Source: Pseudooctadecabacter sp. (lineage in GTDB: Bacteria > Pseudomonadota > Alphaproteobacteria > Rhodobacterales > Rhodobacteraceae). Taken from it: 64,000 nucleotides of DNA. The DNA lies in the NCBI RefSeq assembly GCF_020627745.1, contig NZ_JAHDGE010000001.1:32163-96162 (forward strand), in the 5' to 3' direction. The notes under the pieces are model-generated. The model was given only the letters and a program-made list of their open reading frames with translations, ran no database searches and was not told the origin of the DNA. The translations under genes were made by a program, and so were the position numbers. Positions 36,567 to 46,000 of this stretch are shown here, piece after piece (within the stretch, counting starts at the first letter, position 1; the number at the start of each line of letters is the position of its first letter).

Positions 36567-37459
36567 TGCCACTTGGCCAAGGGTGGCAGGCTCATCAACA
36601 CGGCGTTGGCATCGTGGCCTGTTTCCAAGCCAAATTTAGTGCCGCGATCGTAGACGAGGTTGTATTCCGCATAGAGGCCGCGATGGACCAATTGCGCGTC
36701 CTTCTCCGCCTCACCCCATGGATCATTGCGGCGCTTTTCGACCAAGGGCACATAGGCTGGCAAAAATGCGCGCCCGATATCTTGGGTCAGGGCAAAATCG
36801 GCGACCCAATCCCCCGTGCACAAATCATCCATAAAGATACCACCGACCCCCCGCGCGCGGTTTCGGTGAGGGACGTAGAAATATTCATCCGCCCATGCCT
36901 TGAGCTTGGGGTAATGATCCTCCCCATGGGGATCGAGCCACGCCTTCTGCGTTGCATGAAAATGCGCCGTGTCCTCGGCGTATTCCAGACATGGATTGAG
37001 GTCAGACCCGCCACCGAACCACCACGCATGGGGCGTCCAGAACATGCGGGTGTTCATGTGAACCGCTGGCGCATGGGGGTTTTGCATATGCGCCACAAGG
37101 CTGATGCCAGCGGCCCAAAAACGCGGGTCATCCTTCATCCCCGGAATGCCCTTGCGCGCGGCCATGGCCATCTGCGCACGGTCGCCCAAGGTGCCATAGA
37201 CGGTTGAGATATTCACGCCTACCTTTTCGAAGACACGCCCGCCGCGCATGACCGACATCAGGCCACCGCCCGCGTCCTCGCCCGCGTCGCCGGTACGCTT
37301 GGTCTCGGTCACTTCGAACCGACCGGCGGGCAGGTCCGCGTGGGGGCCAACGTCCTGCGTGTCCTCAAGGGCCTCAAAGGCCGCGACGATGTCATCCCGC
37401 AGGGTTCGAAACCACGCAGAGGCCTCTGCTTTCTCGGAAATCATGTCGTCAGCGGCCAT
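36563..37459 (-). CDS. hemF: Oxygen-dependent coproporphyrinogen III oxidase
   Basis: Aerobic oxidative decarboxylation of coproporphyrinogen III to protoporphyrinogen IX. The 298-residue protein contains the family blocks FEKVGVNISTVYG, HMNTRMFW, WWFGGGSDLNPC, and the C-terminal EYNLVYDRGTKFGLETG. Three haem genes (hemC, hemE, hemF) lie within 4.3 kb, but on alternating strands and split by the transglycosylase gene, so they are clustered without being an operon. Confidence 0.95.
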   Translation of the reverse strand: MAADDMISEKAEASAWFRTLRDDIVAAFEALEDTQDVGPHADLPAGRFEVTETKRTGDAGEDAGGGLMSVMRGGRVFEKVGVNISTVYGTLGDRAQMAMAARKGIPGMKDDPRFWAAGISLVAHMQNPHAPAVHMNTRMFWTPHAWWFGGGSDLNPCLEYAEDTAHFHATQKAWLDPHGEDHYPKLKAWADEYFYVPHRNRARGVGGIFMDDLCTGDWVADFALTQDIGRAFLPAYVPLVEKRRNDPWGEAEKDAQLVHRGLYAEYNLVYDRGTKFGLETGHDANAVLMSLPPLAKWH

Positions 37460-37564
37460 CTCGCACCTATGTTATTGCCTATCAAAGAGACCTAACATTA
37501 CTTCAACCGGCAGGCCAACACCTGTCACGTCGCTGCGACGTGAAGACTGTCTAAGGAAACGTAC

Positions 37565-37954
37565 ATGACCAAAGCAACCCTCCCCCTCCTCGCGCTGGCG
37601 GCCCTTGCGGCCTGTGCCACGCCCCGCGAACAATGCATTTCAGACGCCAATCGCGGCCTTGCAACACTTGACCGGCTGATCGCCACGACCCAAGGCAACA
37701 TCAACCGCGGCTTTGCTGTGACCGAAGTGCAGGATGTGCGCGTTCTGCGCAGTACATGCGAAGGCACCAACGAGGACGGTTCGACCTTCCGGTTCCCATG
37801 TGAGGAAACCGAGACGTTCACCCGTCAGCAACCCGTGTCGATCAACATCGCGGAAGAGCGCACCAAGCTGGCGCAGTTAGAACAACGCCGTGATGAACAG
37901 GGGCGCATTGCACAGCAGCGCATCCAGCAATGTGTGGCCATTCACCCGGAATAA
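37565..37954 (+). CDS. Small putative lipoprotein of unknown function
   Basis: A 129-residue protein with a lipoprotein signal: hydrophobic stretch LPLLALAALAAC with a lipobox Cys at residue 17. The mature part has two central cysteines, an acidic mid-region and a predicted coiled-coil C-terminus rich in Glu, Gln and Arg (about 95-122). I do not recognise a family. AAGGAAAC precedes ATG 37565. Its stop abuts the stop of the convergent SDR gene without spare bases. Confidence 0.75.
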   Translation: MTKATLPLLALAALAACATPREQCISDANRGLATLDRLIATTQGNINRGFAVTEVQDVRVLRSTCEGTNEDGSTFRFPCEETETFTRQQPVSINIAEERTKLAQLEQRRDEQGRIAQQRIQQCVAIHPE

Positions 37955-38758
37955 TCAGTGCGCAGGGGCCGAGGCGGGATCAATCAGCGTCCGGCCCCCA
38001 TCGACTGTAATGATCTGGCCCGTGACGAAATTGGATGCATCGGACGCCAGATATTGAACGGCGTCCGACACTTCTCCGGGTCCGGCGATACGACCCAAAG
38101 GCGTGTGGTCGATGATGTCGCTGCGGTATTCGTCATGTTCCTTCAGCTGGTATTTCAGGCTGGATGACATGACCGACCCGAAGGCCACTGCATTGACGCG
38201 AATACGGTGCGGGGCCAGCGCCACCGCCATGGACCGTGTCATCTGATCCAGTGCCGCCGTGGAAATCGAATACCCCAACAGGTCTGCGTTTGCCCGGCGC
38301 GCGGCAATAGAACTCAGGTTGATGATAGACCCGACAGGCCCCTCTTCCTGATCTTCCGCCTGTTTGATCATCCTTTTCGATGTGGCCTGCGTCAGGCGCA
38401 GGGCTGTCATCAGGTTCTGGTTCAAAAGCGCTTCGACCTGATCCTCCTTGGGATCAAGGGGATCGGAATGCATCATCTGCCGCGAGGCATTCACCAATAT
38501 GTCTACACGCTCGAAACTGTCGACCGTCATGGACAGCAAATTGTTGATGGACAGTTTCTGCCGCAGATCGCAGGCAAATGTGCGGTAGCGTTCGGGTTCG
38601 ACTTCCGCCGATCCCAATTCCTCTTCAAGGCGGCTTTCGTCCATATCCGCGAAGACAACGTTGGCACCTTCGGACACAAAGTGCCGTCCGATCGCAAGGC
38701 CGACGCCATTGGCCGCACCGGTGACGATTGCGGTTTTACCTGAGATTGAAAACGTCAT
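37955..38758 (-). CDS. SDR-family protein with altered active site
   Basis: A 267-residue Rossmann-fold short-chain dehydrogenase/reductase. The cofactor motif TGAANGVG (residues 13-20) and Asp38 after the second strand favour NAD(H). The active-site region reads NLSSIAARRANADLLGYSIST: Ser149/150 and Tyr163 are present, but the lysine expected four residues after Tyr is Thr167 (codon ACG). The usual NNAG is also changed to VNAS at 89-92. The C-terminal GQIITVDGG is normal. The protein may be catalytically weak or regulatory, or use a different proton relay. No neighbour explains its role. Confidence 0.85.
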   Translation of the reverse strand: MTFSISGKTAIVTGAANGVGLAIGRHFVSEGANVVFADMDESRLEEELGSAEVEPERYRTFACDLRQKLSINNLLSMTVDSFERVDILVNASRQMMHSDPLDPKEDQVEALLNQNLMTALRLTQATSKRMIKQAEDQEEGPVGSIINLSSIAARRANADLLGYSISTAALDQMTRSMAVALAPHRIRVNAVAFGSVMSSSLKYQLKEHDEYRSDIIDHTPLGRIAGPGEVSDAVQYLASDASNFVTGQIITVDGGRTLIDPASAPAH

Positions 38759-38791
38759 GTGAACTCCTGCGGCGATGCCTGCGGTTTGGTT

Positions 38792-39730
38792 CTATCGTTT
38801 CGGTTTCGTGGCACGAAACAGTTTGAATGCGCCCGATCCATCCAGTTCCTCCACCCGGCCAAACTTGGCCCCGAGCGTGGATTCGTAGGGCAAATGCCGG
38901 TTTGCCACCATCAGGAACGTACCACGTGGTGTCAGCAAACGGGCGGCTGTGGCGATGAAACCACGGCCCAGATCAGGGTCGCCGTCGCGCGATGTGTGGA
39001 ATGGCGGGTTCGACACGACCACATCATAGGGCCCGCCTTGGTAAGTGAGTGCATCATCCCAATGGGCTGTGGCGCGTGGATCGGGGACGTTCTTCGCGGC
39101 ACAGTCCAGCGCAATTTTGTCGGCCTCAACCATGTCGAGGCGCGTGACGGCATCGCTTTGCAGCACCACGCGGGACAGATAGCCCCAGCCAGCGCCCAGA
39201 TCTGCGACAGCGCCCTTCAGCGCGTCCACATGGGGGGCCAACAGGGTAGAGCCTGCGTCAATCTTGCTTTCGGAAAAGACGCCGGGGGCTGTAATGAAAC
39301 CGTCGGGCGATGTGATCGAGGTGTTCCAGCGCGGCGTCTCTCCGGCCTGAAACCAGAACAGCCGCCCGTGGCCTTTGGTGACGACACCCTTAATCTGCGC
39401 AACCTTGCGCACATCCTTGTAGATGCTTTCGATCCCGTCCGTCTTTTGCCCGTCGACGATCACCAGACCGCCCGCAGCAATAGCGTCATTCACCATCACC
39501 CGTGCCAGAGTCTTCGATCTTGGCACCACCACCAATGTCGCCGCGCGCCCCGCGCCATCCCCGACCAGCCCCATAGCGGACCAATACTGGTGATCGGGGT
39601 AGAACACTGCCCCGACCGACACATCGGTCAGCCCCGCAAGGTCATAACCTGCAGGCGGACGCAGCACATGCAACGGCCCTTCGACCTGCAGCCCCTCTTG
39701 CAGAGCAGTGAATAGTCTGGAGTGTTTCAT
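38792..39730 (-). CDS. Class I SAM-dependent methyltransferase, RsmC-like
   Basis: A 312-residue RsmC/RlmG-like protein, predicted to methylate a guanine N2 in ribosomal RNA. A divergent N-terminal half is followed by a catalytic domain with the SAM motif VADLGAGWGYLS and the amino-methyltransferase signature VSNPPFH. I start at ATG 39730 (MKHSRLFTAL), where homologues of this family begin; ATG 39775 in the same frame would add 15 residues and overlap the end of clpS. The two genes are probably cotranscribed. Confidence 0.85.
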   Translation of the reverse strand: MKHSRLFTALQEGLQVEGPLHVLRPPAGYDLAGLTDVSVGAVFYPDHQYWSAMGLVGDGAGRAATLVVVPRSKTLARVMVNDAIAAGGLVIVDGQKTDGIESIYKDVRKVAQIKGVVTKGHGRLFWFQAGETPRWNTSITSPDGFITAPGVFSESKIDAGSTLLAPHVDALKGAVADLGAGWGYLSRVVLQSDAVTRLDMVEADKIALDCAAKNVPDPRATAHWDDALTYQGGPYDVVVSNPPFHTSRDGDPDLGRGFIATAARLLTPRGTFLMVANRHLPYESTLGAKFGRVEELDGSGAFKLFRATKPKR

Positions 39731-39753
39731 GGCCAAAGAGCGGGCAGCGGCCC

Positions 39754-40095
39754 TTACTCTTTCTCCATCGTGCATTGCAGCGGGTGCTGGTGACGGGCTG
39801 CAAAATCCATGACCATCGCGACCTTCGTCTCGGCGATTTCGTGGCTGAACACGCCAACGACTGCCAGACCTTTTTGATGAACGGTCAGCATCAGTTCCAC
39901 CGATTGCGCATGGGTCATGCCAAAGAACCGTTCCAGCACGTGCACCACGAATTCCATCGGCGTGTAGTCGTCGTTAAGGATCATCACCTTGTACAGCGGT
40001 GGTCGCTTTGTCTTCGGGCGCGTCTCAAGCTTGACGCCGATGTCGCCATCGCCGTCACCGTCTTTGTCTGCCATCATCCATGTGCTCATGAGCAT
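39754..40095 (-). CDS. clpS: ATP-dependent Clp protease adaptor ClpS
   Basis: Adaptor that delivers N-degron substrates to ClpAP. The core (about residues 30-110) has [23 protein letters not shown], the conserved Asn-Asp-Asp and Met of the N-degron pocket, and the [13 protein letters not shown]-like C-terminal helix. I chose ATG 40095 because AAAGAG lies just upstream, giving 113 residues; a longer frame to 40155 has no good site. The Asp/Gly-rich N-terminal tail fits the flexible tail of the family. Confidence 0.92.
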   Translation of the reverse strand: MLMSTWMMADKDGDGDGDIGVKLETRPKTKRPPLYKVMILNDDYTPMEFVVHVLERFFGMTHAQSVELMLTVHQKGLAVVGVFSHEIAETKVAMVMDFAARHQHPLQCTMEKE

Positions 40096-40200
40096 TGCGA
40101 ATCTCTTTGCGGTATCTGGTGAAGTCTTCCCTAGGCGGCTTAATATAATCTTCATAGCCCTTATGAAAAGGGGGCACGCGCTGCGTCGTTAGGGACAATT

Positions 40201-40905
40201 ATGGACACCCACCGCTGGACCATTGCTTTTGATGCCGATGACACGCTTTGGCACAACGAACGCGGGTTTCAACTGACGCAATCGCGCTTTGCCGACATGC
40301 TGGCGGATTGGGTGGACAAGGACGACCTGATGGGGCGACTTCTGGCCGCTGAACGCCGCAACCTTGCGATTTACGGCTTTGGCATCAAAGGCTTCGTGCT
40401 GTCGATGATCGAAACCGCGCTTGAGGTAACGGAGGGCAAGGTGCCAACGGAGGTTATCTCGGACCTGCTGGCGATGGGGCGCCATATGCTTGCCGATCCG
40501 GTGGAACTGCTGGACGGCGTGCGCGCGGCGATTGAGGCGGTGAAGCCTGACGCCGACATTTTGCTGATCACCAAGGGTGATCTGCTGGATCAGGAACGTA
40601 AACTGGCCCAATCGGGCTTGGGTGACTTGTTTGATCGTGTCGAAATCGTCAGCGACAAGACACCGGACGTCTACGCCCACATCTTTGCCGCACATGATAC
40701 GCCGCACCATATGATGGTCGGCAATTCAATCAAATCAGACGTGATCCCCGCGATTGAGGCTGGCGCTTGGGGCGTCCATGTGCCCCACGATCTGACATGG
40801 GCTTATGAGGCAGCAGATGCGCCCGTCAGCCACCGCAGGTTCCGGCAAATCACCGCCCTGTCGGACCTGCCTGATCTACTGGCTGACTTGCATAGCCGCG
40901 ATTAA
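40201..40905 (+). CDS. HAD-superfamily hydrolase
   Basis: A 234-residue haloacid dehalogenase-type phosphohydrolase. Motif I FDADDTLW holds both catalytic aspartates (residues 10-14), motif II is LLITKGD, motif III lysine is in VSDKTPDVY and motif IV is VGNSIKSDVIPA. A helical cap sits between motifs I and II (C1 type). Substrate unknown. It starts soon after the divergent clpS promoter region. Its stop codon lies inside a TTAA-N7-TTAA sequence. Confidence 0.88.
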   Translation: MDTHRWTIAFDADDTLWHNERGFQLTQSRFADMLADWVDKDDLMGRLLAAERRNLAIYGFGIKGFVLSMIETALEVTEGKVPTEVISDLLAMGRHMLADPVELLDGVRAAIEAVKPDADILLITKGDLLDQERKLAQSGLGDLFDRVEIVSDKTPDVYAHIFAAHDTPHHMMVGNSIKSDVIPAIEAGAWGVHVPHDLTWAYEAADAPVSHRRFRQITALSDLPDLLADLHSRD

Positions 40906-40916
40906 ACTGTCGTTAA
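40902..40916. promoter_or_regulatory. CtrA-like box TTAA-N7-TTAA
   Basis: TTAA-ACTGTCG-TTAA followed by C matches the alphaproteobacterial CtrA consensus. It lies about 210 bp upstream of the D,D-carboxypeptidase gene and overlaps the end of the HAD gene. Functional relevance is unproven. Confidence 0.35.
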
Positions 40917-41126
40917 CCAAACTGCCCCATTCCTGCCACAATCGGCCATGTTGCGTCTTATTTTCGCCGCACCCCCTAGATGTGGCCCCCTGTGCGCGAA
41001 AGACACACCAAAAGCCTTTGATATAAAGGTATTTTCCCAAATCACAGCGCGTGCTACCTTGTTCGAATAACAAATGAGACCCCACCAAAAAATCGGGGCT
41101 CGCGAGGCAGTAAAGAGGCAGGTGTC

Positions 41127-42536
41127 GTGGCACGACGTATAAATCACCCCGCGTTGGCGGGTATTCTTCTATTGTTTACGCTTCTGTTGGCCGCAATCGC
41201 GCCAATGTCAGCCAAAGCCGCCCCCTATGCGGCGATGGTGGTCGACGCCCGCACGGGTGAGGTTCTGCATTCGCGCAACGCCGATACACCGCTGCATCCG
41301 GCATCGCTGACCAAGATGATGACCCTCTACATCGCGTTTCAAGCGGTCGAACGGGGTGAGATTGGCCTGGATGACATGGTGACCATCACACCGCTCGCCG
41401 CCAATGAACCGCCCTCCAAACTGGGGCTGCGTCAGGGCCAGCGCATCCAGTTCCGCTACCTGATCCGCGCCGCTGCCATTAAATCCGCCAATGACGCCGC
41501 CACCGCCATCGGTATCGCCCTTGAAGGCAACGAAGCCGCCTTTGCCCGCCGCATGACAGCCACCGCCCGCGCCATGGGCATGACCCGCACGACCTTCCGC
41601 AATGCCCACGGCCTGACGGAATCGGGCCATATGTCGACAGCCCGCGACATGACCACGCTGGGCCGTCACATGATCTACGATTTCCCTGAATACTATAACA
41701 TCTTCTCGCGCCGTTCGACCGATGCAGGCGTGCGCGAAGTGGCCAATACGAACCGCCGCTTCCTCAACGCCTATCGCGGCGCGGACGGGATCAAGACGGG
41801 CTATACCCGTGCGGCTGGATTTAACCTCGTGGCCTCCGCCGAACGCGGTCAGGAACGGATCATCGCAACCATGTTTGGCGGATCGTCCACCGCGCAGCGC
41901 AATGCCCGCGTGGCTGAACTGATGGACATGGGCTTTGCCCGCGCGCCCAGCACCGCGCGCGTGGATCGCCCGACGCCCGTCCGACCTCAAGCCGCTGGCG
42001 CCGATACCCCTGCCCCCGGCACGACGGCCCGAACCGTGCGTGTAAACGGCCTAGTGGCCCGGTCATTGCGTCCGCAAGCACGCGCTGTTGCCGAACCGGA
42101 AGCCCCCGTTGCAGCCTTGATCGTGGATGCCGATGTTATTGAAAACGCGGTGAGCGAGGTTCTTCAGACGGCGGCCGTGCCTGACGCCACACCGACACCC
42201 CCAAGCCGACCCAGCGGCGACGTGGTTCTGGCCGCTGTGCAGCAGGCCACGCCCGTGCCGACAGAACCGGAGGTCGTGACACGCATCTCAACCTCGGGCA
42301 GTCGCTTGTGGGGCATTAATGTGGGCCGGTACGGGTCACAATATCAGGCCGAACGGGTGTTGCTGCGCGTCGCGTTGAACGAAATGTCCACGCTGGATGG
42401 ATCGCTGCGCCGCGTGAACCGGTCCCCCCAAGGGTATGATGCGAATTTCATGGGGCTGACGCGTGACGGCGCGGAATTGGCCTGTGCCCGCTTGCAAGCG
42501 CGCGGCACCACGTGTTTCATGATCGGGCCTGATTAA
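41127..42536 (+). CDS. D-alanyl-D-alanine carboxypeptidase with SPOR domain
   Basis: A 469-residue class C-type low-molecular-weight PBP (PBP5/6 family) trimming terminal D-Ala from peptidoglycan pentapeptides. Signal peptide about 1-31; catalytic motifs Ser60-x-x-Lys63 (SLTK), Ser120-Ala-Asn122 and KTG at 223-225. After the carboxypeptidase domain comes a Pro/Ala/Thr-rich linker (about 280-385) and a C-terminal SPOR domain (about 390-467) that binds denuded septal glycan, suggesting action at division sites. The start is GTG 41127 with AGAGG upstream. The upstream 221-base gap carries a CtrA-like box. Confidence 0.92.
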   Translation: MARRINHPALAGILLLFTLLLAAIAPMSAKAAPYAAMVVDARTGEVLHSRNADTPLHPASLTKMMTLYIAFQAVERGEIGLDDMVTITPLAANEPPSKLGLRQGQRIQFRYLIRAAAIKSANDAATAIGIALEGNEAAFARRMTATARAMGMTRTTFRNAHGLTESGHMSTARDMTTLGRHMIYDFPEYYNIFSRRSTDAGVREVANTNRRFLNAYRGADGIKTGYTRAAGFNLVASAERGQERIIATMFGGSSTAQRNARVAELMDMGFARAPSTARVDRPTPVRPQAAGADTPAPGTTARTVRVNGLVARSLRPQARAVAEPEAPVAALIVDADVIENAVSEVLQTAAVPDATPTPPSRPSGDVVLAAVQQATPVPTEPEVVTRISTSGSRLWGINVGRYGSQYQAERVLLRVALNEMSTLDGSLRRVNRSPQGYDANFMGLTRDGAELACARLQARGTTCFMIGPD

Positions 42537-42557
42537 CCCCGACCCGAAGGACCACCC

Positions 42558-43247
42558 ATGACCCAGATGATCGTCACGCCCCCGCCCCTGCCCACCTTGC
42601 AGACCACCGGAGGCGACATCATCGGCGTGCACCGCATCTTTTGTGTCGGCCAAAATTACGCTGATCACGTGGCTGAAATGGGCGGGGATGCGAAATCCAA
42701 TCCGCCGATCTTTTTCATGAAACCGTCCAGCGCGATTGTGCCTGACGGCGCGACGATCCCTTTTCCTCCGGCGACACAGGACCTGCACCATGAGGTCGAA
42801 CTGGTCGTGGTCCTTGGCGAGGGTGGCAAAGACATAGATGAGGCAGACGCCCTGGGCCATGTCTTTGGCTATGCCGTCGGCAATGATCTGACCCGCCGTG
42901 ACATTCAAGGGGCCGCGAAGGCAAAAGGCGCGCCTTGGGACATGGCCAAAGGTTTCGACAATTCCGCCGTGATCGGGCCAGTCGTGCCCGCCTCGGATGC
43001 AGGCGATATGGCCAAGGGCGCTGTGCGCTGCGCGGTCGATGGGGGCGTGCGCCAGAACGGCGACCTGAACCAGATGATCTGGTCCGTGCCTGAGATCATC
43101 GCCACGTTGTCGCGCACCGTGACCCTTCAGCCCGGCGACGTGATCATGACAGGCACGCCTGCGGGCGTAGGGCCCATCACGGCGGGCCAGACCTGCCTGT
43201 GCGAAATCGAAGGACTGCCCTCCGCCACCGTGACCTTCGCGGCCTAA
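42558..43247 (+). CDS. Fumarylacetoacetate hydrolase family protein
   Basis: A 229-residue FAH-fold enzyme, a divalent-metal hydrolase, decarboxylase or isomerase acting on 2-oxo or diketo acids such as acylpyruvates. The metal-binding EVELVVVLG (Glu-x-Glu) and the conserved VGQNYADHV, GNDLTRRDIQ and MTGTPAGVGP blocks are clear. It starts 21 bases after the carboxypeptidase stop but shares no obvious pathway with it. Its stop lies in a palindrome shared with the end of yejF. Confidence 0.9.
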   Translation: MTQMIVTPPPLPTLQTTGGDIIGVHRIFCVGQNYADHVAEMGGDAKSNPPIFFMKPSSAIVPDGATIPFPPATQDLHHEVELVVVLGEGGKDIDEADALGHVFGYAVGNDLTRRDIQGAAKAKGAPWDMAKGFDNSAVIGPVVPASDAGDMAKGAVRCAVDGGVRQNGDLNQMIWSVPEIIATLSRTVTLQPGDVIMTGTPAGVGPITAGQTCLCEIEGLPSATVTFAA

Positions 43248-43263
43248 AGCTCGCGAAATTTAG
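43244..43263. repeat. Palindrome-like element at a convergent junction
   Basis: CTAAAGCTCGCGAAATTTAG covers the stop codons of the FAH-family gene and of yejF. It matches the palindrome at 18925-18944 at 16 of 20 positions and has CTAAA/TTTAG ends. Confidence 0.5.
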
Positions 43264-44843
43264 CCGAACGCGGCGGCCATCAACTCGCGGGTATAATCGG
43301 TTTCGGGGCGATCAAAGATCGCCTCGGCCTCACCGGCCTCAACCACGTCACCGCGTTTCATCACCATCACCTTGTGGGACAAGGCGCGCACGACTTTCAG
43401 GTCGTGGCTGATGAACAGATAAGCCAGTTGATATTTCTTCTGCAGATCGCGCAGCAGATCGACGATCTGCACCTGCACGGTCATATCCAGCGCCGAGGTC
43501 GGTTCATCCAGAACGACCAGTTCCGGCCGCAGGATCATGGCGCGGGCAATCGCGATCCGCTGACGTTGGCCGCCTGAAAACTCGTGCGGATACCGGTCCA
43601 TCAAGGCAGGGTCCAAACCGACCTCGCCCATGATCTCGGCCACCATATCGCGGGGATTCTTGCCCGGTGCCGTGCCGTGGATCGCCAGACCTTCGGCGAT
43701 AATCTGTTCCACCGTCATCCGCGGACTGAGGGAGCCGTAAGGGTCCTGAAACACGATCTGCATTTCGGAGCGCAGGGGCCGCATCTGGCGGTCACGGAAC
43801 CCTTGGATGTCGCGGCCCATGAACACAATCCGCCCTTCGGATTTGATCAGCCGCATCATCGCCAACGCCAAGGTGGTCTTGCCTGAGCCAGACTCGCCCA
43901 CGATCCCCACGGTTTCGCCCGCACGCACGCTGAATGTGGCGTCATTGACGGCCTTCACGTAGCCCACGGTCCGGCGCAGCAGTCCGGCCTGCACGGGAAA
44001 CCAGATCTTGAGGTGCTCAGCCTCGGCCACGACCTTGGCGGCAGGGTCCACCGGGTCTGGTACGCCCACGCTTTCCGCCTCAAGCAACATGCGGGTGTAG
44101 GGGTGTTGGGGGTTGGCGAACAGCTCAGCCGTGGGGCCGGTCTCAACAATCTCGCCGTCTTTCATTACACAGACCCGATCTGCAATTTTGCGCACGATGG
44201 TCAGGTCATGGGTGATGAACAGCATGGACATGCCCAAATCCCGTTTCAGATCGGCCAAGAGGTCCAAAATCTGCGCCTGAATGGTCACATCCAGCGCTGT
44301 TGTAGGTTCATCCGCAATCAGCAGTTCTGGCCCGTTGGCCAGCGCCATGGCGATCATCACGCGCTGACGTTGCCCGCCGGACAGCTGATGCGGATAGGAC
44401 GTGAGCCGCGTTTCAGGGTCTTGGATGCCCACCTGCGTCAGCAGTTCGATGATCCGTTGGCGGACCTTGTCGCCGCGCAATCCCTGATGCAGTTCGATAG
44501 ATTCGCCCAGCTGCTTTTCGATGGTGTGCAGCGGGTTCAATGACGTCATCGGTTCTTGGAAAATGAAACTGATGTCGTTGCCACGCACCCGGCGCAGGGT
44601 CGCCTCTGACGCGCCGATCATTTCCTCGCCGTCGTAGGCCACGGACCCGCCAAGGGTCGCGCTGTCGCCCAGAAGCTGCACGGTGGACAGGGCCGATACG
44701 GATTTCCCCGACCCCGATTCCCCCACCAGCGCCACCGTCTCACCCTTGTCCACGTGAAACGACACGCCGCGCACCGCGTGGGTCACTTCACCGTCCTGCC
44801 GGAAATCGACGGTCAGGTTTTTGACATCCAGCACACGGGTCAT
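43260..44843 (-). CDS. yejF: Peptide ABC transporter ATP-binding protein, YejF type (duplicated ATPase)
   Basis: A 527-residue protein with two ABC ATPase domains in tandem. Domain 1 (about 5-265) has GESGSGKS, LSGGQRQRVMIAMALA and ADEPTTALD; domain 2 (about 280-525) has GESGSGKTT, FSGGQRQRIAIARAMI and LDEPTSALD. Each ends in an oligopeptide-type extension. It powers the YejABE importer of oligopeptides. The start overlaps the yejE stop by four bases. Confidence 0.93.
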   Translation of the reverse strand: MTRVLDVKNLTVDFRQDGEVTHAVRGVSFHVDKGETVALVGESGSGKSVSALSTVQLLGDSATLGGSVAYDGEEMIGASEATLRRVRGNDISFIFQEPMTSLNPLHTIEKQLGESIELHQGLRGDKVRQRIIELLTQVGIQDPETRLTSYPHQLSGGQRQRVMIAMALANGPELLIADEPTTALDVTIQAQILDLLADLKRDLGMSMLFITHDLTIVRKIADRVCVMKDGEIVETGPTAELFANPQHPYTRMLLEAESVGVPDPVDPAAKVVAEAEHLKIWFPVQAGLLRRTVGYVKAVNDATFSVRAGETVGIVGESGSGKTTLALAMMRLIKSEGRIVFMGRDIQGFRDRQMRPLRSEMQIVFQDPYGSLSPRMTVEQIIAEGLAIHGTAPGKNPRDMVAEIMGEVGLDPALMDRYPHEFSGGQRQRIAIARAMILRPELVVLDEPTSALDMTVQVQIVDLLRDLQKKYQLAYLFISHDLKVVRALSHKVMVMKRGDVVEAGEAEAIFDRPETDYTRELMAAAFG

Positions 44844-46000
44844 GAGAATGTCTTTCTGGGATCGAACGCGTCGCGCACGCCTTCAAAGATGAACACCAGC
44901 AACGACAGCATGATCGCGAAGGTGAAAAACGCGGTGAACCCCAGCCACGGCGCTTGCAGGTTCTGTTTGGCCTGCAACGTCATCTCCCCCAGCGACGGGG
45001 CGGAGGACGGCAAGCCGAAGCCCAGAAAATCCAGGCTGGCCAGCGTGGCGATGGTGCCGGTGATGATGAAGGGCAGCATGGTCAGTGTCGCCACCATGGC
45101 GTTGGGCAGCATGTGGCGGAACATGATCGTCCGGTCGCGCACGCCCAACGCCTTGGCCGCGCGCACGTATTCAAGGTTCCGCGCCCGCAAGAACTCCGCG
45201 CGAACGAGCCCCACCAAGGCAGGCCAGCCGAACAGAATGGTCAAAAACACAAGGAGCCAGAAGGAGCGCCCCAAAATCGCAAACAAAATGATGATGACAT
45301 ACAGCGACGGGGTGGAGCCCCAGATTTCCAGCAAGCGCTGGAACACCAGATCGACCCAGCCGCCGAAATATCCCTGCACCGCACCGGCAATGATGCCGAT
45401 GACCGACGCCACAGACGTCACGATGATGGTGAATAAAATCGACAGCCGGAACCCGTGGATCACCCGTGCAACAACGTCGCGTTTGGTATCGTCAGTCCCC
45501 AGCCAGTTGTTGCTGTCTGGCGGCGATGGGGCCACGCCGGGGATGTCGACAATGGTGTTGTAGCTGTAGGGAATGGGCGGCCAGACAAGCCAGCCTTTCT
45601 GGAAATCCTCACCCTCAAGCGTGCCGTCATTGGCGGCGGCGATCAGCGCTTCGGGTTCGAAAAAGCAATCCTCAAGCCCGCCGGTTTCAATCAGGCACTT
45701 AACCTCGATGTCCTTGTATTCAGCCTCGGTCGGGAAATCGCCGCCGAAGTCACGTTCGGAATAGAAGTTGAAAATCGGCATGCGGATTTCGCCGCGGTAG
45801 CTGACCATGATCGGTTTGTCGTTGGCCAGAAATTCGGCAAACAAAGACAGCCCGAACAGGATCATGAAGATCCACAGCGACCAATAGGCCCGCCGGTTGC
45901 GTTTGAAATTTGTCCAGCGACGGCGGTTCAGGGGCGACAGGGACAGACGGCGTTTGCGCGCGGGAAGGGTCTGCATGGCGGCTTCGGTGGTATTGGCCAT
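44840..46000 (-). CDS. yejE: Peptide ABC transporter permease, YejE type
   Basis: A 386-residue inner-membrane permease of the DppC/OppC family with the long periplasmic insertion after helix 1 (about 55-170) that distinguishes YejE. The binding-protein-dependent transport signature appears as RAAKALGVRDRTIMFRHMLPNA. GAGGAGGGG lies just before ATG 46000, within the end of yejB, so translation restarts efficiently. A basic N-terminus (KRRLSLSPLNRRRW) faces the cytoplasm. Confidence 0.92.
   Translation of the reverse strand: MANTTEAAMQTLPARKRRLSLSPLNRRRWTNFKRNRRAYWSLWIFMILFGLSLFAEFLANDKPIMVSYRGEIRMPIFNFYSERDFGGDFPTEAEYKDIEVKCLIETGGLEDCFFEPEALIAAANDGTLEGEDFQKGWLVWPPIPYSYNTIVDIPGVAPSPPDSNNWLGTDDTKRDVVARVIHGFRLSILFTIIVTSVASVIGIIAGAVQGYFGGWVDLVFQRLLEIWGSTPSLYVIIILFAILGRSFWLLVFLTILFGWPALVGLVRAEFLRARNLEYVRAAKALGVRDRTIMFRHMLPNAMVATLTMLPFIITGTIATLASLDFLGFGLPSSAPSLGEMTLQAKQNLQAPWLGFTAFFTFAIMLSLLVFIFEGVRDAFDPRKTFS

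Noticed and set aside
41208-41990. Long reverse-strand open frames such as this one (also 14107-15690, 15751-16980, 20946-22307, 23956-25803)
   Set aside because: They are antisense to well-supported genes, have low-complexity His/Gly/Arg/Val composition and no domain motifs; typical shadows in GC-rich DNA.
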